A stretch of 64,000 nucleotides of DNA from Sphingobium ummariense RL-3 (GCF_000447205.1 NZ_AUWY01000039.1:38587-102586), one strand, 5' to 3'. Positions 41,531-51,031 are shown, counted from the first letter of the stretch. The notes: a model not told the origin generated them from the letters alone. A program made the numbers and translations.

Positions 41531-42352
41531 CTACTTCCCCGCTTCCTCCCGCAGTCGTGCGTCCAGCCTGGCTTCGGCGCGGTCAGCATAGCCGCGACAG
41601 CCGCCGCCGCTGTCGAGTTCGGGGTGCGATGTCGTCAGCATGTCGCAGGGCAATGCCCGCATGCGGGCGAAGCTGCGGCGGAAGGCGGCGACGAAAGGTT
41701 TCCCAGCGGGGCTGGAGAAGCGATAGCCGTCGGCCGCGACGGCGTTGAGGCTGGACGCGAAGACCATCGACCGGCACTGCCTGCCCTCGCAGCTTTGCCA
41801 GCGCCAGCTCATGCTGCCCATGGTGTGGCCCGGCGTCGCCACGGCGATCACGGTGACGTCGCCCAGCCGGATCGCCTGTCGGTCGCGCACCATGCGCAGA
41901 CGCGCGACGGCGGGGAAGTCGTCCAGCCATGCGGCCTGCGGGTCGGCGGGGTCCGCACGGCCCGTCCGCAGGACGCGCGCGGCGGGTGCGCTGGCCATCA
42001 CCGTGGCGCCGCTGTCCCGTGCAAGACCGGCGATGCCACCGGCGTGGTCGGAATGCGGCTCGGTGGAAAGGATCAGCTTCACGTCGCGGATGGAAAAGCC
42101 GAGTTTGGCGAGGTTCGCTTCGATGGCGCGTGGGGCCTGGGGTACGCCGCCGTCGATCAGGATCAGCCCTGCCGATGTGCGGATCATGCCGACGCTGAGG
42201 TCGCCGAAACCCACCGCATAGCTGTTGCCGAACAGGCGCCGGGGCTCGCTGGGCTGAAGCCAGCGCTGCGCATTGGCCGGGCCGGCCGCGTTGCTGGCCG
42301 TCGCCAGCCACAACATAGATGCACTAATGGAAAGCCACGTTGCCGCCCGCAT
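41531..42352 (-). CDS. Class B3 metallo-beta-lactamase, Glu variant of the zinc site
   Basis: From ATG 42352 the protein is 273 residues with a signal peptide ('MRAATWLSISASMLWLATA'). 'YAVGFGDLSVGMIRTSAGLI' and 'LIDGGVPQAP' open the fold. The metal motif reads 'STEPHSDHAGG': Glu98, His100, Asp102 and His103 where most B3 enzymes have His-x-His-x-Asp-His, so the first ligand is Glu. 'TPGHTMGSMSW' and 'TSHPELDSGGGC' carry the remaining His ligands. B3 enzymes hydrolyse penicillins, cephalosporins and carbapenems in the periplasm. It is divergent from an AmpR homologue, the classical arrangement of an inducible beta-lactamase. Confidence 0.9.
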   Translation of the reverse strand: MRAATWLSISASMLWLATASNAAGPANAQRWLQPSEPRRLFGNSYAVGFGDLSVGMIRTSAGLILIDGGVPQAPRAIEANLAKLGFSIRDVKLILSTEPHSDHAGGIAGLARDSGATVMASAPAARVLRTGRADPADPQAAWLDDFPAVARLRMVRDRQAIRLGDVTVIAVATPGHTMGSMSWRWQSCEGRQCRSMVFASSLNAVAADGYRFSSPAGKPFVAAFRRSFARMRALPCDMLTTSHPELDSGGGCRGYADRAEARLDARLREEAGK

Positions 42353-42419
42353 GATCGTCTCCCTTTTCCGGTGAGGGGCAGGATGCGAGGGAAGGTCTGC
42401 CGCCACAAAGCATGATTTC

Positions 42420-42453
42420 TCGACAGAGGCATGAGATTGGCTAATGTCTAGCC
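42420..42453 (+). promoter_or_regulatory. Promoter and operator-like palindrome at the ampR start
   Basis: TCGACA (42420-42425), a 16-base spacer and TAATGT (42442-42447) form a possible promoter that would start transcription at or next to the ATG (42454). The palindrome GGCTA-ATGTC-TAGCC (42439-42453) overlaps the -10 and abuts the start codon. No Shine-Dalgarno sequence fits, so the message may be leaderless and autorepressed. Confidence 0.4.
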
Positions 42454-43326
42454 ATGGATCGTGCACAGCTTCCCCTGAACGCCTTGCGTGCCTTCGAGGC
42501 ATCGGCGCGGCATCTGAACTTCACCCGTGCGGCGATCGAACTGTGCGTCAGCCAGGGTGCGGTCAGCCAGCAGGTGGCGGGCCTGGAGGCGCGGCTGGGC
42601 GCGTCGCTGTTCCGGCGGCTGCCGCGCGGGCTGGCGCTGACCGACGAAGGGACGGCGCTGCTGCCGGTGCTGGGTGGCGCTTTCGACGGGATCGGGGCTG
42701 CGCTCGACCGGATCGCGTCCGGACGCCCGCGCGAGGCGTTGACGCTGGGCGTCGTCGGCACTTTCATGGGAGGCTGGCTGATGGAGCGGCTGTCCGATTT
42801 CGAGCGGGCCTGCCCCCATGTCGATCTGCGCATCCTCACCAACAACAACCGTGCCGACCTGGCAGGGGAAGGGTTGGACCTCGCGATCCGCTTCGGCGAT
42901 GGCGCATGGCACGGCACCCATGCCGAGCCGGTGCTGCGCGCGCCGCTGGCGCCGTTGTGCGCGCCGGGCGTGGCGGCGCGGCTCACCGATCCGGCAGCGT
43001 TGGCGGGGGAGGTGCTGCTGCGATCCTATCGCGCAGAGGAATGGCCGCGCTGGTTCGCTGCCGCGGGCGCGGCGTGCCCGCCATTGCGGGGGCCGGTGTT
43101 CGATAGTTCGGTGCTGATGGTGGCTGCGGCGATTGCCGGCCGCGGTGTGGCGCTGGCGCCGCCGGCACTGTTTGCAGGCGATCTCCGCGCGGGACGGCTG
43201 GTCCAGCCTTTCGGAACCGTTGTGGACGCCGGCGGCTACTGGCTGACGCGGCTCATGTCGCGGGCGGACAGTCCGGCGATGGCGAACTTCCGGCGCTGGC
43301 TGGCGGCGACTGCTCAAGTCGGATAG
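42454..43326 (+). CDS. ampR: AmpR-type LysR-family regulator
   Basis: This 290-residue LysR protein starts 'LPLNALRAFEASARHLNFTR' with a helix-turn-helix at residues 20-60. The effector domain closely follows enterobacterial AmpR: 'GVVGTF', 'NNNRADLAGEGLDLAIRFG', 'GAWHGTHAEP', 'APLAPLCAP', 'LLRSYRAEEW' and 'YWLTRLMSRADSPAM'. The AmpR residues that bind cell-wall fragments (Thr of VVGTF, Asp of NNRxD, Tyr of YWLTR) are kept. It should switch the divergent beta-lactamase in response to peptidoglycan-recycling intermediates. Its 3' end overlaps the convergent greB by 13 bases. Confidence 0.9.
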   Translation: MDRAQLPLNALRAFEASARHLNFTRAAIELCVSQGAVSQQVAGLEARLGASLFRRLPRGLALTDEGTALLPVLGGAFDGIGAALDRIASGRPREALTLGVVGTFMGGWLMERLSDFERACPHVDLRILTNNNRADLAGEGLDLAIRFGDGAWHGTHAEPVLRAPLAPLCAPGVAARLTDPAALAGEVLLRSYRAEEWPRWFAAAGAACPPLRGPVFDSSVLMVAAAIAGRGVALAPPALFAGDLRAGRLVQPFGTVVDAGGYWLTRLMSRADSPAMANFRRWLAATAQVG

Positions 43327-43799
43327 GCGATCTCCATCACCTCATATTCGCGTTCGCCGGCCGGGAGCGTTACCCGCCGCAGGTCGCCGACCGCCGCGCC
43401 CCGCAGCGCCCGGGCAATGGGGGAGCCCCAGCCGATGCGCCCGGCGCTCGCGTCCGCCTCGTCATTGCCGACGATGGTCACTGTGCGATGATTGTCATCT
43501 TCGTCGGCGATGGTGACCGTGGCGCCGAAATAGACCCGGCCCTTGTCGGGCTGCTGGCGCGGATCGACCACCTTGGCGTCCTTCATCTTCTTGGACAGGC
43601 GGCGCAGCTGGCCATCGATCTCCCGCATGCGCTTGCGGCCATAGAGATAGTCGCCATTCTCGCTGCGGTCGCCATTGCCGGCCGCCCAGCTCACGATCTC
43701 GACGATGCGCGGGCGTTCGGTGCCGAGCAGATGGTCGTATTCCGCGCGCAGCTTCGCAAAGCCCTCGGGCGTGATGTAATTGGGATGGGTAACGGTCAT
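43314..43799 (-). CDS. greB: Transcription elongation factor GreB
   Basis: This 161-residue Gre factor has an N-terminal coiled coil with the acidic tip ('NGDRSENGDYLYGRKRMREI', including the catalytic acidic pair) and a C-terminal FKBP-like domain ('GWGSPIARALRGAAVGD'). 'KDAKVV' and 'GRVYFGATVTI' favour GreB over GreA. It rescues backtracked RNA polymerase. ATG 43799 has 'AGGGG' at good spacing; ATG 43805 directly abuts it. Confidence 0.92.
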   Translation of the reverse strand: MTVTHPNYITPEGFAKLRAEYDHLLGTERPRIVEIVSWAAGNGDRSENGDYLYGRKRMREIDGQLRRLSKKMKDAKVVDPRQQPDKGRVYFGATVTIADEDDNHRTVTIVGNDEADASAGRIGWGSPIARALRGAAVGDLRRVTLPAGEREYEVMEIAYPT

Positions 43800-43819
43800 C
43801 CCCATCCCCTAGCGCGATT

Positions 43820-45931
43820 TCAGCCCGGCGTCTGCTTGCCCAGATAGCGGCTGAGTACCGCCGTGGTGCCACGGAACCGCGCGCGTTCCGGGTTCATTGC
43901 CTCATAGACCACGGCGTTTTCCAGCACCCGCTGCACATAGTTCTTCGTCTCGTAGATCGGGATCTGCTCGATCCAGCGGAGCATGTCGGCGCCAGGCAAG
44001 CGGGGGTCGCCATTGGCGGCAATCCATTTGTTCACATTGCCAGGCCCGGCATTATAGGCGGCGACCGCGAGCGGATAGCTGCCGCCATAATAGTCGAGCA
44101 TCCGCTGGAAATAGCCCGAACCCAGCATGATGTTGTAGCTGGGATCGTTCAGCGACCCTGTGCCCAGTCCCATCTTGGCGGCCTGTTCGCGCGCTGTCCC
44201 CGGCATCAGCTGCATCAATCCGCGCGCGCCGGCGTGGCTGACGATCTGCTTGTCGAACTGGCTTTCCTGGCGGACGATGGCATGCACCATCGTCCAGTTG
44301 GATTGCGCGATGGACGGCACGGGCACGCGGGGAAAGGCGCTCTGGCCATAGCCGGTCAGGCCGCTCGATACGGCACGGCGACCGACCATCACGCCCATGT
44401 CGGGCCGGCCGAGGCTGGTCGCGAGCTCGGCGGCGAGGTAATGATCGCTGTCGCTGTCGGCGGTGTTGGCGATGGCGCGCACGAACTTGCTCTGGTCCTC
44501 CCAATAGCCCATCTGCCCGAGCGCCCGGACGGCGCGTACGACGGACCGGGCATTGAATGCGGCGCGCTCCGCTGCGGAAATTTCCACCGGGCGTTCCACT
44601 GTGGCGGGCGGCGGCACCGGCCGGCCAAGCCGCTCGAGGGCCAGCTGGCCGTAGAACTGGTCGGGATAGGCGGCCGCCTGGGTGAAATAGCCGCTGGCGC
44701 TGGCGGCATCGCCGGCCGATAGCGCGGCGCGACCGGCCCAGTAGAAGCCCTTGGACCGGGTCTGCGGCGACTTGGCGGCGGTGGCGTAGCGGCGGAACAT
44801 GCCGACCGCATCGGCCGGGCGGTTGAGATTGTAGAAGGCGGTACTGCCCGCCAGCCAGGCGAGGCTGGTATAGTCGTCACGCTCGCCGATCGGCCGGTCG
44901 CTGACGTCGATGCCCCCGGCATAGGCATCGTCCAGCTTGCTGGCGATGCCCCAGGCGAAGGTCCACTGGCTGTCATTGGCGGCGGCGCGCGCCTGGGTCA
45001 GCAGCGCCTCGTACCATTTCTCCGCATTGCCGGGTCGATAGGCGAGCACCGGGCGGTTGGCGAGATATTGCCGGCCCGCAACCCAGTTGCCCGTGTTGAG
45101 TAGCCAGGTTGCCTTGTCCGCGACGAAGCCCGCATCCGTTGCGCCGCCGGTCGCCTCGGCTGCCTGCATCTTGACCGCGGCATCGGGAGCCTTCTGGCGG
45201 AAGGCGATGCGGGCGGCGAAGACCGGGCGCCGCGCGGGGGAGACATAGGCCAGCATCCGGTTCGCGCCGGCGGTGTCGTTGCCCCACAGCAGCATGTCGG
45301 CGCGCGCGTCATGGTCTGCGGTGGTGAAGCCGGAGCCGAAGAGGGAAAGCAGCCGCGTCTCGTCCGTAGGACTGAGCGATCCCCCGGTCCAGGCGTTGCG
45401 CGCGGCGATCCGCGCTTCGTCCATGCGGCCGAGCTGCATCAGCGCCACGGCGTTGCGGGCGTTGCCGACGGGCGTGCGGGCCGGGAATCGGGCGAAGAAG
45501 GCCGTCACCTGCCTGGGGTCGAAGCTGTCCGGGTTGATCCCTGTTTCCGCGAGGCGACGCATCCGGTCCTCGCCCGGCCAGCCGGGATTGGCCGTGATGA
45601 AGCTCGCATAGGCAGAAAAGCCGAGCCCGTCGCTCTGCTGCAGCGCGCGCCACTGGCTGATGGTGGCGGCGATCGACGCATCGGTCGGCGCGCCGATGCG
45701 CGACTGCACCTGCTGCCACTGTCCTTCCGCGGGTGGCCCGGGGCGCCACTGGCCATTCACGACCTGACCCTGGCCCGGGATCGGCTGCACGACCGCCGTG
45801 GAAGGATAACCCGGCGGGGTCGGCGGCGTTTCGGTCTGAGCCCCGGCCCCGGCCGCCGTCAGCAATATCGCGACCAGTGGCAGGCGGATCACATAATTTT
45901 CGATAAGGCGGGACGGCGGCATGCTGGACAT
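43820..45931 (-). CDS. slt: Soluble lytic murein transglycosylase (Slt70 type)
   Basis: This 703-residue protein has a signal segment ('LPLVAILLTAAGAGAQ'), a Pro/Gln-rich linker, a long superhelical domain and a C-terminal SLT domain. The catalytic Glu lies in 'VRQESQFD', followed by 'GARGLMQLMPGTA' and 'AVAAYNAGPGNVNKW'. It cuts glycan strands and releases 1,6-anhydro-muropeptides, the parents of the AmpR effectors. It lies 14 bases from greB, and the two may be co-transcribed. Confidence 0.93.
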   Translation of the reverse strand: MSSMPPSRLIENYVIRLPLVAILLTAAGAGAQTETPPTPPGYPSTAVVQPIPGQGQVVNGQWRPGPPAEGQWQQVQSRIGAPTDASIAATISQWRALQQSDGLGFSAYASFITANPGWPGEDRMRRLAETGINPDSFDPRQVTAFFARFPARTPVGNARNAVALMQLGRMDEARIAARNAWTGGSLSPTDETRLLSLFGSGFTTADHDARADMLLWGNDTAGANRMLAYVSPARRPVFAARIAFRQKAPDAAVKMQAAEATGGATDAGFVADKATWLLNTGNWVAGRQYLANRPVLAYRPGNAEKWYEALLTQARAAANDSQWTFAWGIASKLDDAYAGGIDVSDRPIGERDDYTSLAWLAGSTAFYNLNRPADAVGMFRRYATAAKSPQTRSKGFYWAGRAALSAGDAASASGYFTQAAAYPDQFYGQLALERLGRPVPPPATVERPVEISAAERAAFNARSVVRAVRALGQMGYWEDQSKFVRAIANTADSDSDHYLAAELATSLGRPDMGVMVGRRAVSSGLTGYGQSAFPRVPVPSIAQSNWTMVHAIVRQESQFDKQIVSHAGARGLMQLMPGTAREQAAKMGLGTGSLNDPSYNIMLGSGYFQRMLDYYGGSYPLAVAAYNAGPGNVNKWIAANGDPRLPGADMLRWIEQIPIYETKNYVQRVLENAVVYEAMNPERARFRGTTAVLSRYLGKQTPG

Positions 45932-45947
45932 TATCGCAATTGCATCC

Positions 45948-45976
45948 TTATCAGGCCCTGAATGACACGCTATAGC
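45948..45976 (+). promoter_or_regulatory. Probable dapA promoter
   Basis: TTATCA (45948-45953) and TATAGC (45971-45976), with a 17-base spacer, lie in the gap between the divergent slt and dapA genes and would give a leader of about 48 bases. Confidence 0.4.
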
Positions 45977-46030
45977 GCGCGGCTCACCCGATCATGCCCC
46001 GGAAGCCCGGAGAGTTGAAGGAGTAAATTG

Positions 46031-46909
46031 ATGTTTTCCGGGTCCATACCAGCCCTGGTGACTCCTTTTCGCGACGGAACGGTGGACGAGGCCGCGTTCC
46101 GCGCTTTCGTCGACTGGCAGATCGCCGAAGGATCAAGCGCGCTGGTGCCCTGTGGCACGACCGGCGAAAGTGCGACCATGACGGTCGAGGAGCATAACCG
46201 GGTCGTCGCGGTCTGCGTCGACCAGGCGGCTGGCCGGGTACCGGTGATCGCCGGCTGTGGTTCCAACGATACGAAGATCGCGCTGGAGCATATGTATGCC
46301 GCCCAGGCGGCTGGCGCCGACGCTGCCCTGATCGTCGCGCCCTATTACAACAAGCCCAATCAGGAAGGCGTCTATCGCCATTTCGCCTATCTGGCCGAAC
46401 GCTGCGACCTGCCGATCATTCTCTATAATGTGCCCAGCCGGACCATCACTGACATCGGCGTACCGGTGATCCACCGGCTGGCGCAGGAATATCAGACGAT
46501 CGTCGGCATCAAGGATGCGACCGGAAATCTGGGGCGGGTCACCGCGCAGCGACTCGCCTGCGGCCCGGACTTCTGCCAGCTGTCGGGCAATGATGAAACC
46601 GCGCTGGGATTCAACGCCATGGGCGGGCGGGGCTGTATCTCGGTCACCGCCAATGTCGCGCCGCGCATGGTCGCCGATTTCCAGCGTGCCTGCATGGAAG
46701 GCGACTGGAATGGTGCCTTGGCGCTGCAGGATCGTCTCTATCCGTTGCACGATGCCCTGTTCAGCGATTCTTCACCTGGCCCGGTCAAATATGCTCTTAC
46801 GCGGGTACGGCCCGATATGCCCGGGGAGCTCCGCCTGCCGATCACCTGGCCGTCGGACTCGAGCCGGACAGCGGTGGACCGGGCGCTGGAGATCGCGGGA
46901 CTGGTTTGA
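46031..46909 (+). CDS. dapA: 4-hydroxy-tetrahydrodipicolinate synthase
   Basis: This 292-residue DapA condenses pyruvate and aspartate semialdehyde in the diaminopimelate/lysine pathway. 'PCGTTGESATMT', 'YNVPSRT' with the proton-relay Tyr and 'GIKDATGNL' with the Schiff-base Lys are intact. 'GAAGGAG' lies seven bases before ATG 46031. It feeds peptidoglycan synthesis. Confidence 0.97.
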   Translation: MFSGSIPALVTPFRDGTVDEAAFRAFVDWQIAEGSSALVPCGTTGESATMTVEEHNRVVAVCVDQAAGRVPVIAGCGSNDTKIALEHMYAAQAAGADAALIVAPYYNKPNQEGVYRHFAYLAERCDLPIILYNVPSRTITDIGVPVIHRLAQEYQTIVGIKDATGNLGRVTAQRLACGPDFCQLSGNDETALGFNAMGGRGCISVTANVAPRMVADFQRACMEGDWNGALALQDRLYPLHDALFSDSSPGPVKYALTRVRPDMPGELRLPITWPSDSSRTAVDRALEIAGLV

Positions 46910-46952
46910 CAGGGCATACGCCCTATATGGTGAAGTGAGTTGATAATCCGTC

Positions 46953-47435
46953 ATGGCGCGTCCCCGTCCCGAACTGTTCGACAAGAAGAAGATCGTCGCC
47001 GAGAACCGGCGCGCGCGCTTTGAATATTTTCTGGAGGACGTGTTCGAGGCCGGCATTGCGCTGCAAGGCACGGAAGTGAAGTCGCTGCGCTTCGGCGAGG
47101 GCAATATCGCCGAGAGCTATGCCGAGGTGAAAGGCGACCAAGTGTGGCTGGTCAACAGCAACATCCCCGAAATCAGCCACGGCAACCGCTTCAACCATGA
47201 GCCCAAGCGGCCCCGCAAGCTGCTTCTGCACGAACGCGAGATCGCGCGGATGCACGGCGCGGTGGAGCGCAAGGGCATGACGCTCGTGCCCCTGTCCATC
47301 TACTTCAACGGCCGCGGCAGGGCGAAGGTCGAACTGGCGCTCGCCCGCGGCAAGAAGACCCACGACAAACGCGACACGATCAAGGAACGGGACTGGAAAC
47401 GGGACCAGCAGCGCATCATGAAGGCGCACCGCTGA
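46953..47435 (+). CDS. smpB: SsrA-binding protein SmpB
   Basis: This 160-residue SmpB is the partner of tmRNA in ribosome rescue. '[20 protein letters not shown]', '[16 protein letters not shown]' and the basic C-terminal tail ('[20 protein letters not shown]') are typical. The upstream gap holds a small AGGGC-ATAC-GCCCT hairpin. Its stop codon overlaps the next ATG (TGATG). Confidence 0.97.
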   Translation: MARPRPELFDKKKIVAENRRARFEYFLEDVFEAGIALQGTEVKSLRFGEGNIAESYAEVKGDQVWLVNSNIPEISHGNRFNHEPKRPRKLLLHEREIARMHGAVERKGMTLVPLSIYFNGRGRAKVELALARGKKTHDKRDTIKERDWKRDQQRIMKAHR

Positions 47436-48028
47436 TGGACAACCGACTGTCCCGCTGGTGGCATGCCAATGCGCCGACGCGTGAATCCCTGGAGAACAAC
47501 CGCTTCATCGCCCCTGTCGCGCATCGCGTGCTGGAGCCTTCGTTGTGGCGGTTTACCCGGCGGTCGGTGCCCCGTGGCGTAGCGCTGGGCCTGCTCGTCG
47601 GCATATTCCTGCTGATCCCGGGTGTGCAGATCGCGGGCGCGGCGCTGCTGGCGCTGCCGTTTCGCGCCAATATCCCGCTGGCTGCGGCCATGACGTTCCT
47701 GTCCAATCCCGCGACGACGCCGCTGATCCTCTGGGCATCGGTCTATATCGGCAACTGGATGCTGGGGCGGTCCGCCGACGCGTCGGGCTTCATGGCTCTG
47801 GTCGAGGAACATGCCTCCATCGGCCAGTGGTGCGCCTGGCTGTTTTCCGAGGCCGCGCCGGCGATGCTGTTCGGCCTGGCGCTCATCTCGCTCGCTGCCG
47901 CCGCGGTCGGATATTTCGTGGCCGACTGGGTCTGGCGTCATCGCATGGGCCGGAAATGGCATGCCCGCAAATTGAGGATTGGCAAGGCCCATGAAAGCGG
48001 CGCATTGGAGGAGCCTGCCTCCGCCTGA
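47435..48028 (+). CDS. DUF2062 inner-membrane protein
   Basis: This 197-residue protein has three hydrophobic segments: 'VALGLLVGIFLLIPGVQIAG' followed by 'AAAMTFLSNPATTPLILWA', and 'AMLFGLALISLAAAAVGYFV'. 'NPxTTP' is the DUF2062 hallmark. The function is unknown. It is translationally coupled to smpB. Confidence 0.85.
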   Translation: MDNRLSRWWHANAPTRESLENNRFIAPVAHRVLEPSLWRFTRRSVPRGVALGLLVGIFLLIPGVQIAGAALLALPFRANIPLAAAMTFLSNPATTPLILWASVYIGNWMLGRSADASGFMALVEEHASIGQWCAWLFSEAAPAMLFGLALISLAAAAVGYFVADWVWRHRMGRKWHARKLRIGKAHESGALEEPASA

Positions 48029-48072
48029 GCGCAGGCGGATCGTCCAATGTTGGTGCAGGGGGTGTGCGGATC

Positions 48073-50490
48073 ATGGCCGCGCGGCTGAAAAAGGATGAGG
48101 AGGTCTGGCTGGCGCAGCCGCCTTCGCGCGCGGCGCTGCCCTTGCTGATCCTGGCTGCGCTGCTCTCCTCGGCGCTGCTCTTCTATGCCATCGGCGACTG
48201 GAGGCTGGTCGCGGGTTTCGCGGCCATGCTGCTCGCCATTGCCGCGCTGATGCGCTGGTATCGAAACCTTTATCCGCCGCAGGGGGCCGAAGGCGAGGCC
48301 TTACCCGACTGGACCGTCGCCCGGGCGGCGGCGGATGCGTCCAACATGGCGATTGCGGTCACCGACCGGGCGGGACGGCTGGTCTGCGCCAGCGACCTGT
48401 TCGGTGAATGGTTCCCTGGCTATCCCACCCCCCCGGGCGTAACGGCCGATGGCGCGCTTAGCGAGAATCTCGCCCACGCGGCGCGCGCGGCATGGCGCGA
48501 CGGCGTGGCGAAGGTGGAAAGCGTGCCGCACGGCGCGATGCGCCTGGATGTCGACATCGGCCGCACCGGGCGCTCGGAAGATTATCTGCTCTGGCGCTTC
48601 ACCCCGATGCGTCAGCCGAGCGCACTGGATGACGTCAACCGCTTGCTCACCGGCGAGGCAGGCCGGCAGATGGGCGAGGCAGGGGTGATGGCTGTGCTGA
48701 TCGGCGGGGAGGGGCGCATCCGCGCCGCCAACGGCGCCTTCCTGCTGCGTGCCGCGGGGCGGATCGACGCCAACATCACCGGGCGGGACTTTGCCTCGCA
48801 CATGCGGGTCGACGACAAGGGCCGGCTGTTCCTCGCACGCGAGCAGACTGGCGGGCTGCCGCTGCGGCTGCTCCAGGTGCCGCTCAAGCGCGCCAGCCAG
48901 GCGAGTGCTTCCGGCGGGGCCCAGGACGGGCCGATGCTTCTGCTGCTGATCGACGAGCCAGCGGGCGGCGGCGGCACGTCGGCGCTTTCCTATATCGAGA
49001 CGCTTCTGTCGCTGCTGCCCTTCGGCCTTGCCATGGCGGATCGGGACGGGCGGGTCCTGTTCCTCAACAACGCCTTTGCGCGGGCCGCTGGCCTACGCAT
49101 CGGTGACAAGCCGAGTTATCCGGGCGATCTGGTGATACGCGAGGACCAGGCCGCCGTCGCCGACGCCGTCCGACGCTTCGCCGTAGGGCCGCAGATGTCG
49201 GGCGACATCGCCGTCCGCCTTCGGATCCAGCCCGATGAGCCGACGGCGCTCAGCCTGGCGGGTGTGCGCGGCCTGGGAGAAGCGGCGGTGCTGCTCAGCC
49301 TCAAGGACAACAGCGAGGAAAGCAAGCTCAAGCGCCAGGTGGCGCAGGCGACCAAGATGCAGGCGATCGGCCAGCTCGCCGGAGGTGTTGCGCACGACTT
49401 CAACAACATCCTTACTGCGATCATCGGCCATTGCGATCTGATGCTGATGCGCCACACGCCGGGCGACAGCGACTATGATGATATCCAGCAGATCAAGTCC
49501 AACAGCAACCGCGCGGCGGGGCTGACCCGCCAGCTGCTCGCCTTCTCGCGGCAACAGACGCTGCGGCCGCAGGTGCTGCAGCTGCCCGACATCGTCGCCG
49601 ACGTGTCGAACCTGCTGAAGCGCCTGCTGGGTGAAAGCGTGCGGCTGGAGGTCAGCCACGGACGCAACCTGGGCGCGGTCCGTGCCGATCCGGGCCAGCT
49701 GGAGCAGGTGATCGTCAATCTCGCGGTCAACGCGCGCGACGCCATGCCCGAAGGCGGCACGCTCAACATCCAGACCTATGCGGTGCCGGCGCACAAGGTG
49801 CGCGAGATGCGGCAGGAAATCCTGCCCGCGGCCAATTATACCGCGCTGCGCGTGTCCGACACCGGCCTCGGTATTCCGCCCGACATTCTGTCCAAGGTGT
49901 TCGAGCCCTTCTTCACCACCAAGGAACTGGGCAAGGGCACGGGCCTTGGCCTGTCCACCGTCTATGGCATCGTCAAGCAGTCGGGCGGTTATATCTTTGC
50001 CGAATCCGAACTGGGGCGCGGGGCGAGCTTCGTCATCTACCTGCCCGTTTATCAGGGGGCGGACATCGAGCAGACCAAGGCGCAGGCCCCCGCGCGGCGC
50101 AGCGACACCTGGGGTACCGGCACGGTGCTGCTGGTGGAGGACGAGGACATGGTGCGCGCCGTTGCGGAGCGGGCGCTGGCGCGGCAGGGCTATAAGGTGC
50201 TGACCGCGAATGACGGCGAGCAGGGGTTGGAGGTGCTGGGCGGCGAGGAGCGGATCGACCTGCTCATCTCCGACGTGGTGATGCCCAATATGGATGGACC
50301 GACCATGGTCGCGCAGGCGCGGCGGGCGCATCCCGACCTGCCGGTGCTGTTCATGTCCGGCTATGCCGAGGAGCAGCTGCGCAAGTCGATCGACATCGCC
50401 AATGTCGCCTTCCTGCCCAAGCCCTTCTCCGTCAGCCAGCTGGCGGAGGCGGCGCGCGACGCGCTCGCGATGCGGCCGGCGGCAGAATGA
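48073..50490 (+). CDS. cckA: Hybrid histidine kinase CckA
   Basis: This 805-residue protein has two membrane helices near the N-terminus, PAS-like domains, an HisKA domain with His441 in '[20 protein letters not shown]', an ATPase domain ('DTGLGIPP', '[20 protein letters not shown]') and a C-terminal receiver with Asp734 ('[14 protein letters not shown]'). The His-box sequence is characteristic of CckA, the kinase that feeds phosphate through ChpT to CtrA and so controls cell cycle and motility in alphaproteobacteria. ATG 48073, ten bases after 'AGGGGG', is preferred over GTG 48064. Confidence 0.93.
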   Translation: MAARLKKDEEVWLAQPPSRAALPLLILAALLSSALLFYAIGDWRLVAGFAAMLLAIAALMRWYRNLYPPQGAEGEALPDWTVARAAADASNMAIAVTDRAGRLVCASDLFGEWFPGYPTPPGVTADGALSENLAHAARAAWRDGVAKVESVPHGAMRLDVDIGRTGRSEDYLLWRFTPMRQPSALDDVNRLLTGEAGRQMGEAGVMAVLIGGEGRIRAANGAFLLRAAGRIDANITGRDFASHMRVDDKGRLFLAREQTGGLPLRLLQVPLKRASQASASGGAQDGPMLLLLIDEPAGGGGTSALSYIETLLSLLPFGLAMADRDGRVLFLNNAFARAAGLRIGDKPSYPGDLVIREDQAAVADAVRRFAVGPQMSGDIAVRLRIQPDEPTALSLAGVRGLGEAAVLLSLKDNSEESKLKRQVAQATKMQAIGQLAGGVAHDFNNILTAIIGHCDLMLMRHTPGDSDYDDIQQIKSNSNRAAGLTRQLLAFSRQQTLRPQVLQLPDIVADVSNLLKRLLGESVRLEVSHGRNLGAVRADPGQLEQVIVNLAVNARDAMPEGGTLNIQTYAVPAHKVREMRQEILPAANYTALRVSDTGLGIPPDILSKVFEPFFTTKELGKGTGLGLSTVYGIVKQSGGYIFAESELGRGASFVIYLPVYQGADIEQTKAQAPARRSDTWGTGTVLLVEDEDMVRAVAERALARQGYKVLTANDGEQGLEVLGGEERIDLLISDVVMPNMDGPTMVAQARRAHPDLPVLFMSGYAEEQLRKSIDIANVAFLPKPFSVSQLAEAARDALAMRPAAE

Positions 50491-50572
50491 ACTTCCCGTC
50501 ATGTCATGCGATTATGACGGGCGCGGCGCCGACGGCGTGATGGCGGACAGCAAGGGCAGGGAAAGGGAAGGC

Positions 50573-50932
50573 ATGGCGGAGGGCAAATCGATTCTGGTCG
50601 TCGAGGACGAGGCGATGATCGGGATGATGCTGGAGGACTATCTGGAGACGCTGGGCTATCGGCTCCACGGCATCGCCATGTCGGTGGACGATGCCTGCGA
50701 TCAGGCGCGGCAGGGCGGGTTCGATGCGGCGCTGATCGACTGCAACCTGCAGGGCGAGAAGAGCTGGCCCGTCGCTGATATCCTGGCCGAGCGCGGCGTC
50801 CCGTTCGTCTTCGCGACCGGGGGCATGGCGGACGACCTGCCTCAGCAGCATGCAAGCCGGCCGACGCTGGCCAAGCCTTTCACCATCGGTGCGGTGGAAC
50901 GGGCGCTGGGCAAGGTTCTGGCGGCGGGATAG
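50573..50932 (+). CDS. Single-domain response regulator
   Basis: This 119-residue receiver-only protein has 'ILVVEDEAMIGMMLEDYLE', the phosphorylatable Asp56 in 'AALIDCNLQGEKSW' and the Lys of 'TLAKPF'. It lies 82 bases downstream of cckA on the same strand. It does not look like CpdR. It may take phosphate from a kinase and act by protein contact. ATG 50573 has 'GGGAAGG' just upstream. Confidence 0.8.
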   Translation: MAEGKSILVVEDEAMIGMMLEDYLETLGYRLHGIAMSVDDACDQARQGGFDAALIDCNLQGEKSWPVADILAERGVPFVFATGGMADDLPQQHASRPTLAKPFTIGAVERALGKVLAAG

Positions 50933-50941
50933 GAAAATTCC

Positions 50942-50969
50942 GTTCCCCTCTTGTTCTTATAGAACAAAC
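50942..50969. promoter_or_regulatory. SOS (LexA) box of recA
   Basis: GTTC-CCCTCTT-GTTC (50942-50956) is a perfect match to the alphaproteobacterial LexA site GTTC-N7-GTTC. The second half also starts the palindrome TTGTTCT-TAT-AGAACAA (50952-50968). It lies 75 bases upstream of the recA start. Confidence 0.85.
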
Positions 50970-51031
50970 AGGATACATCATGGCCATGCCGCCGGTGACC
51001 CGGCGTGCTCCGCTTGACAGGAGACCGGGCC

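Noticed and set aside
46906..46929. TTGACA followed by TATATG upstream of smpB, as a promoter
   Set aside because: The spacer is only 12 bases and is a hairpin (GGGC-ATAC-GCCC region); too short for sigma-70.
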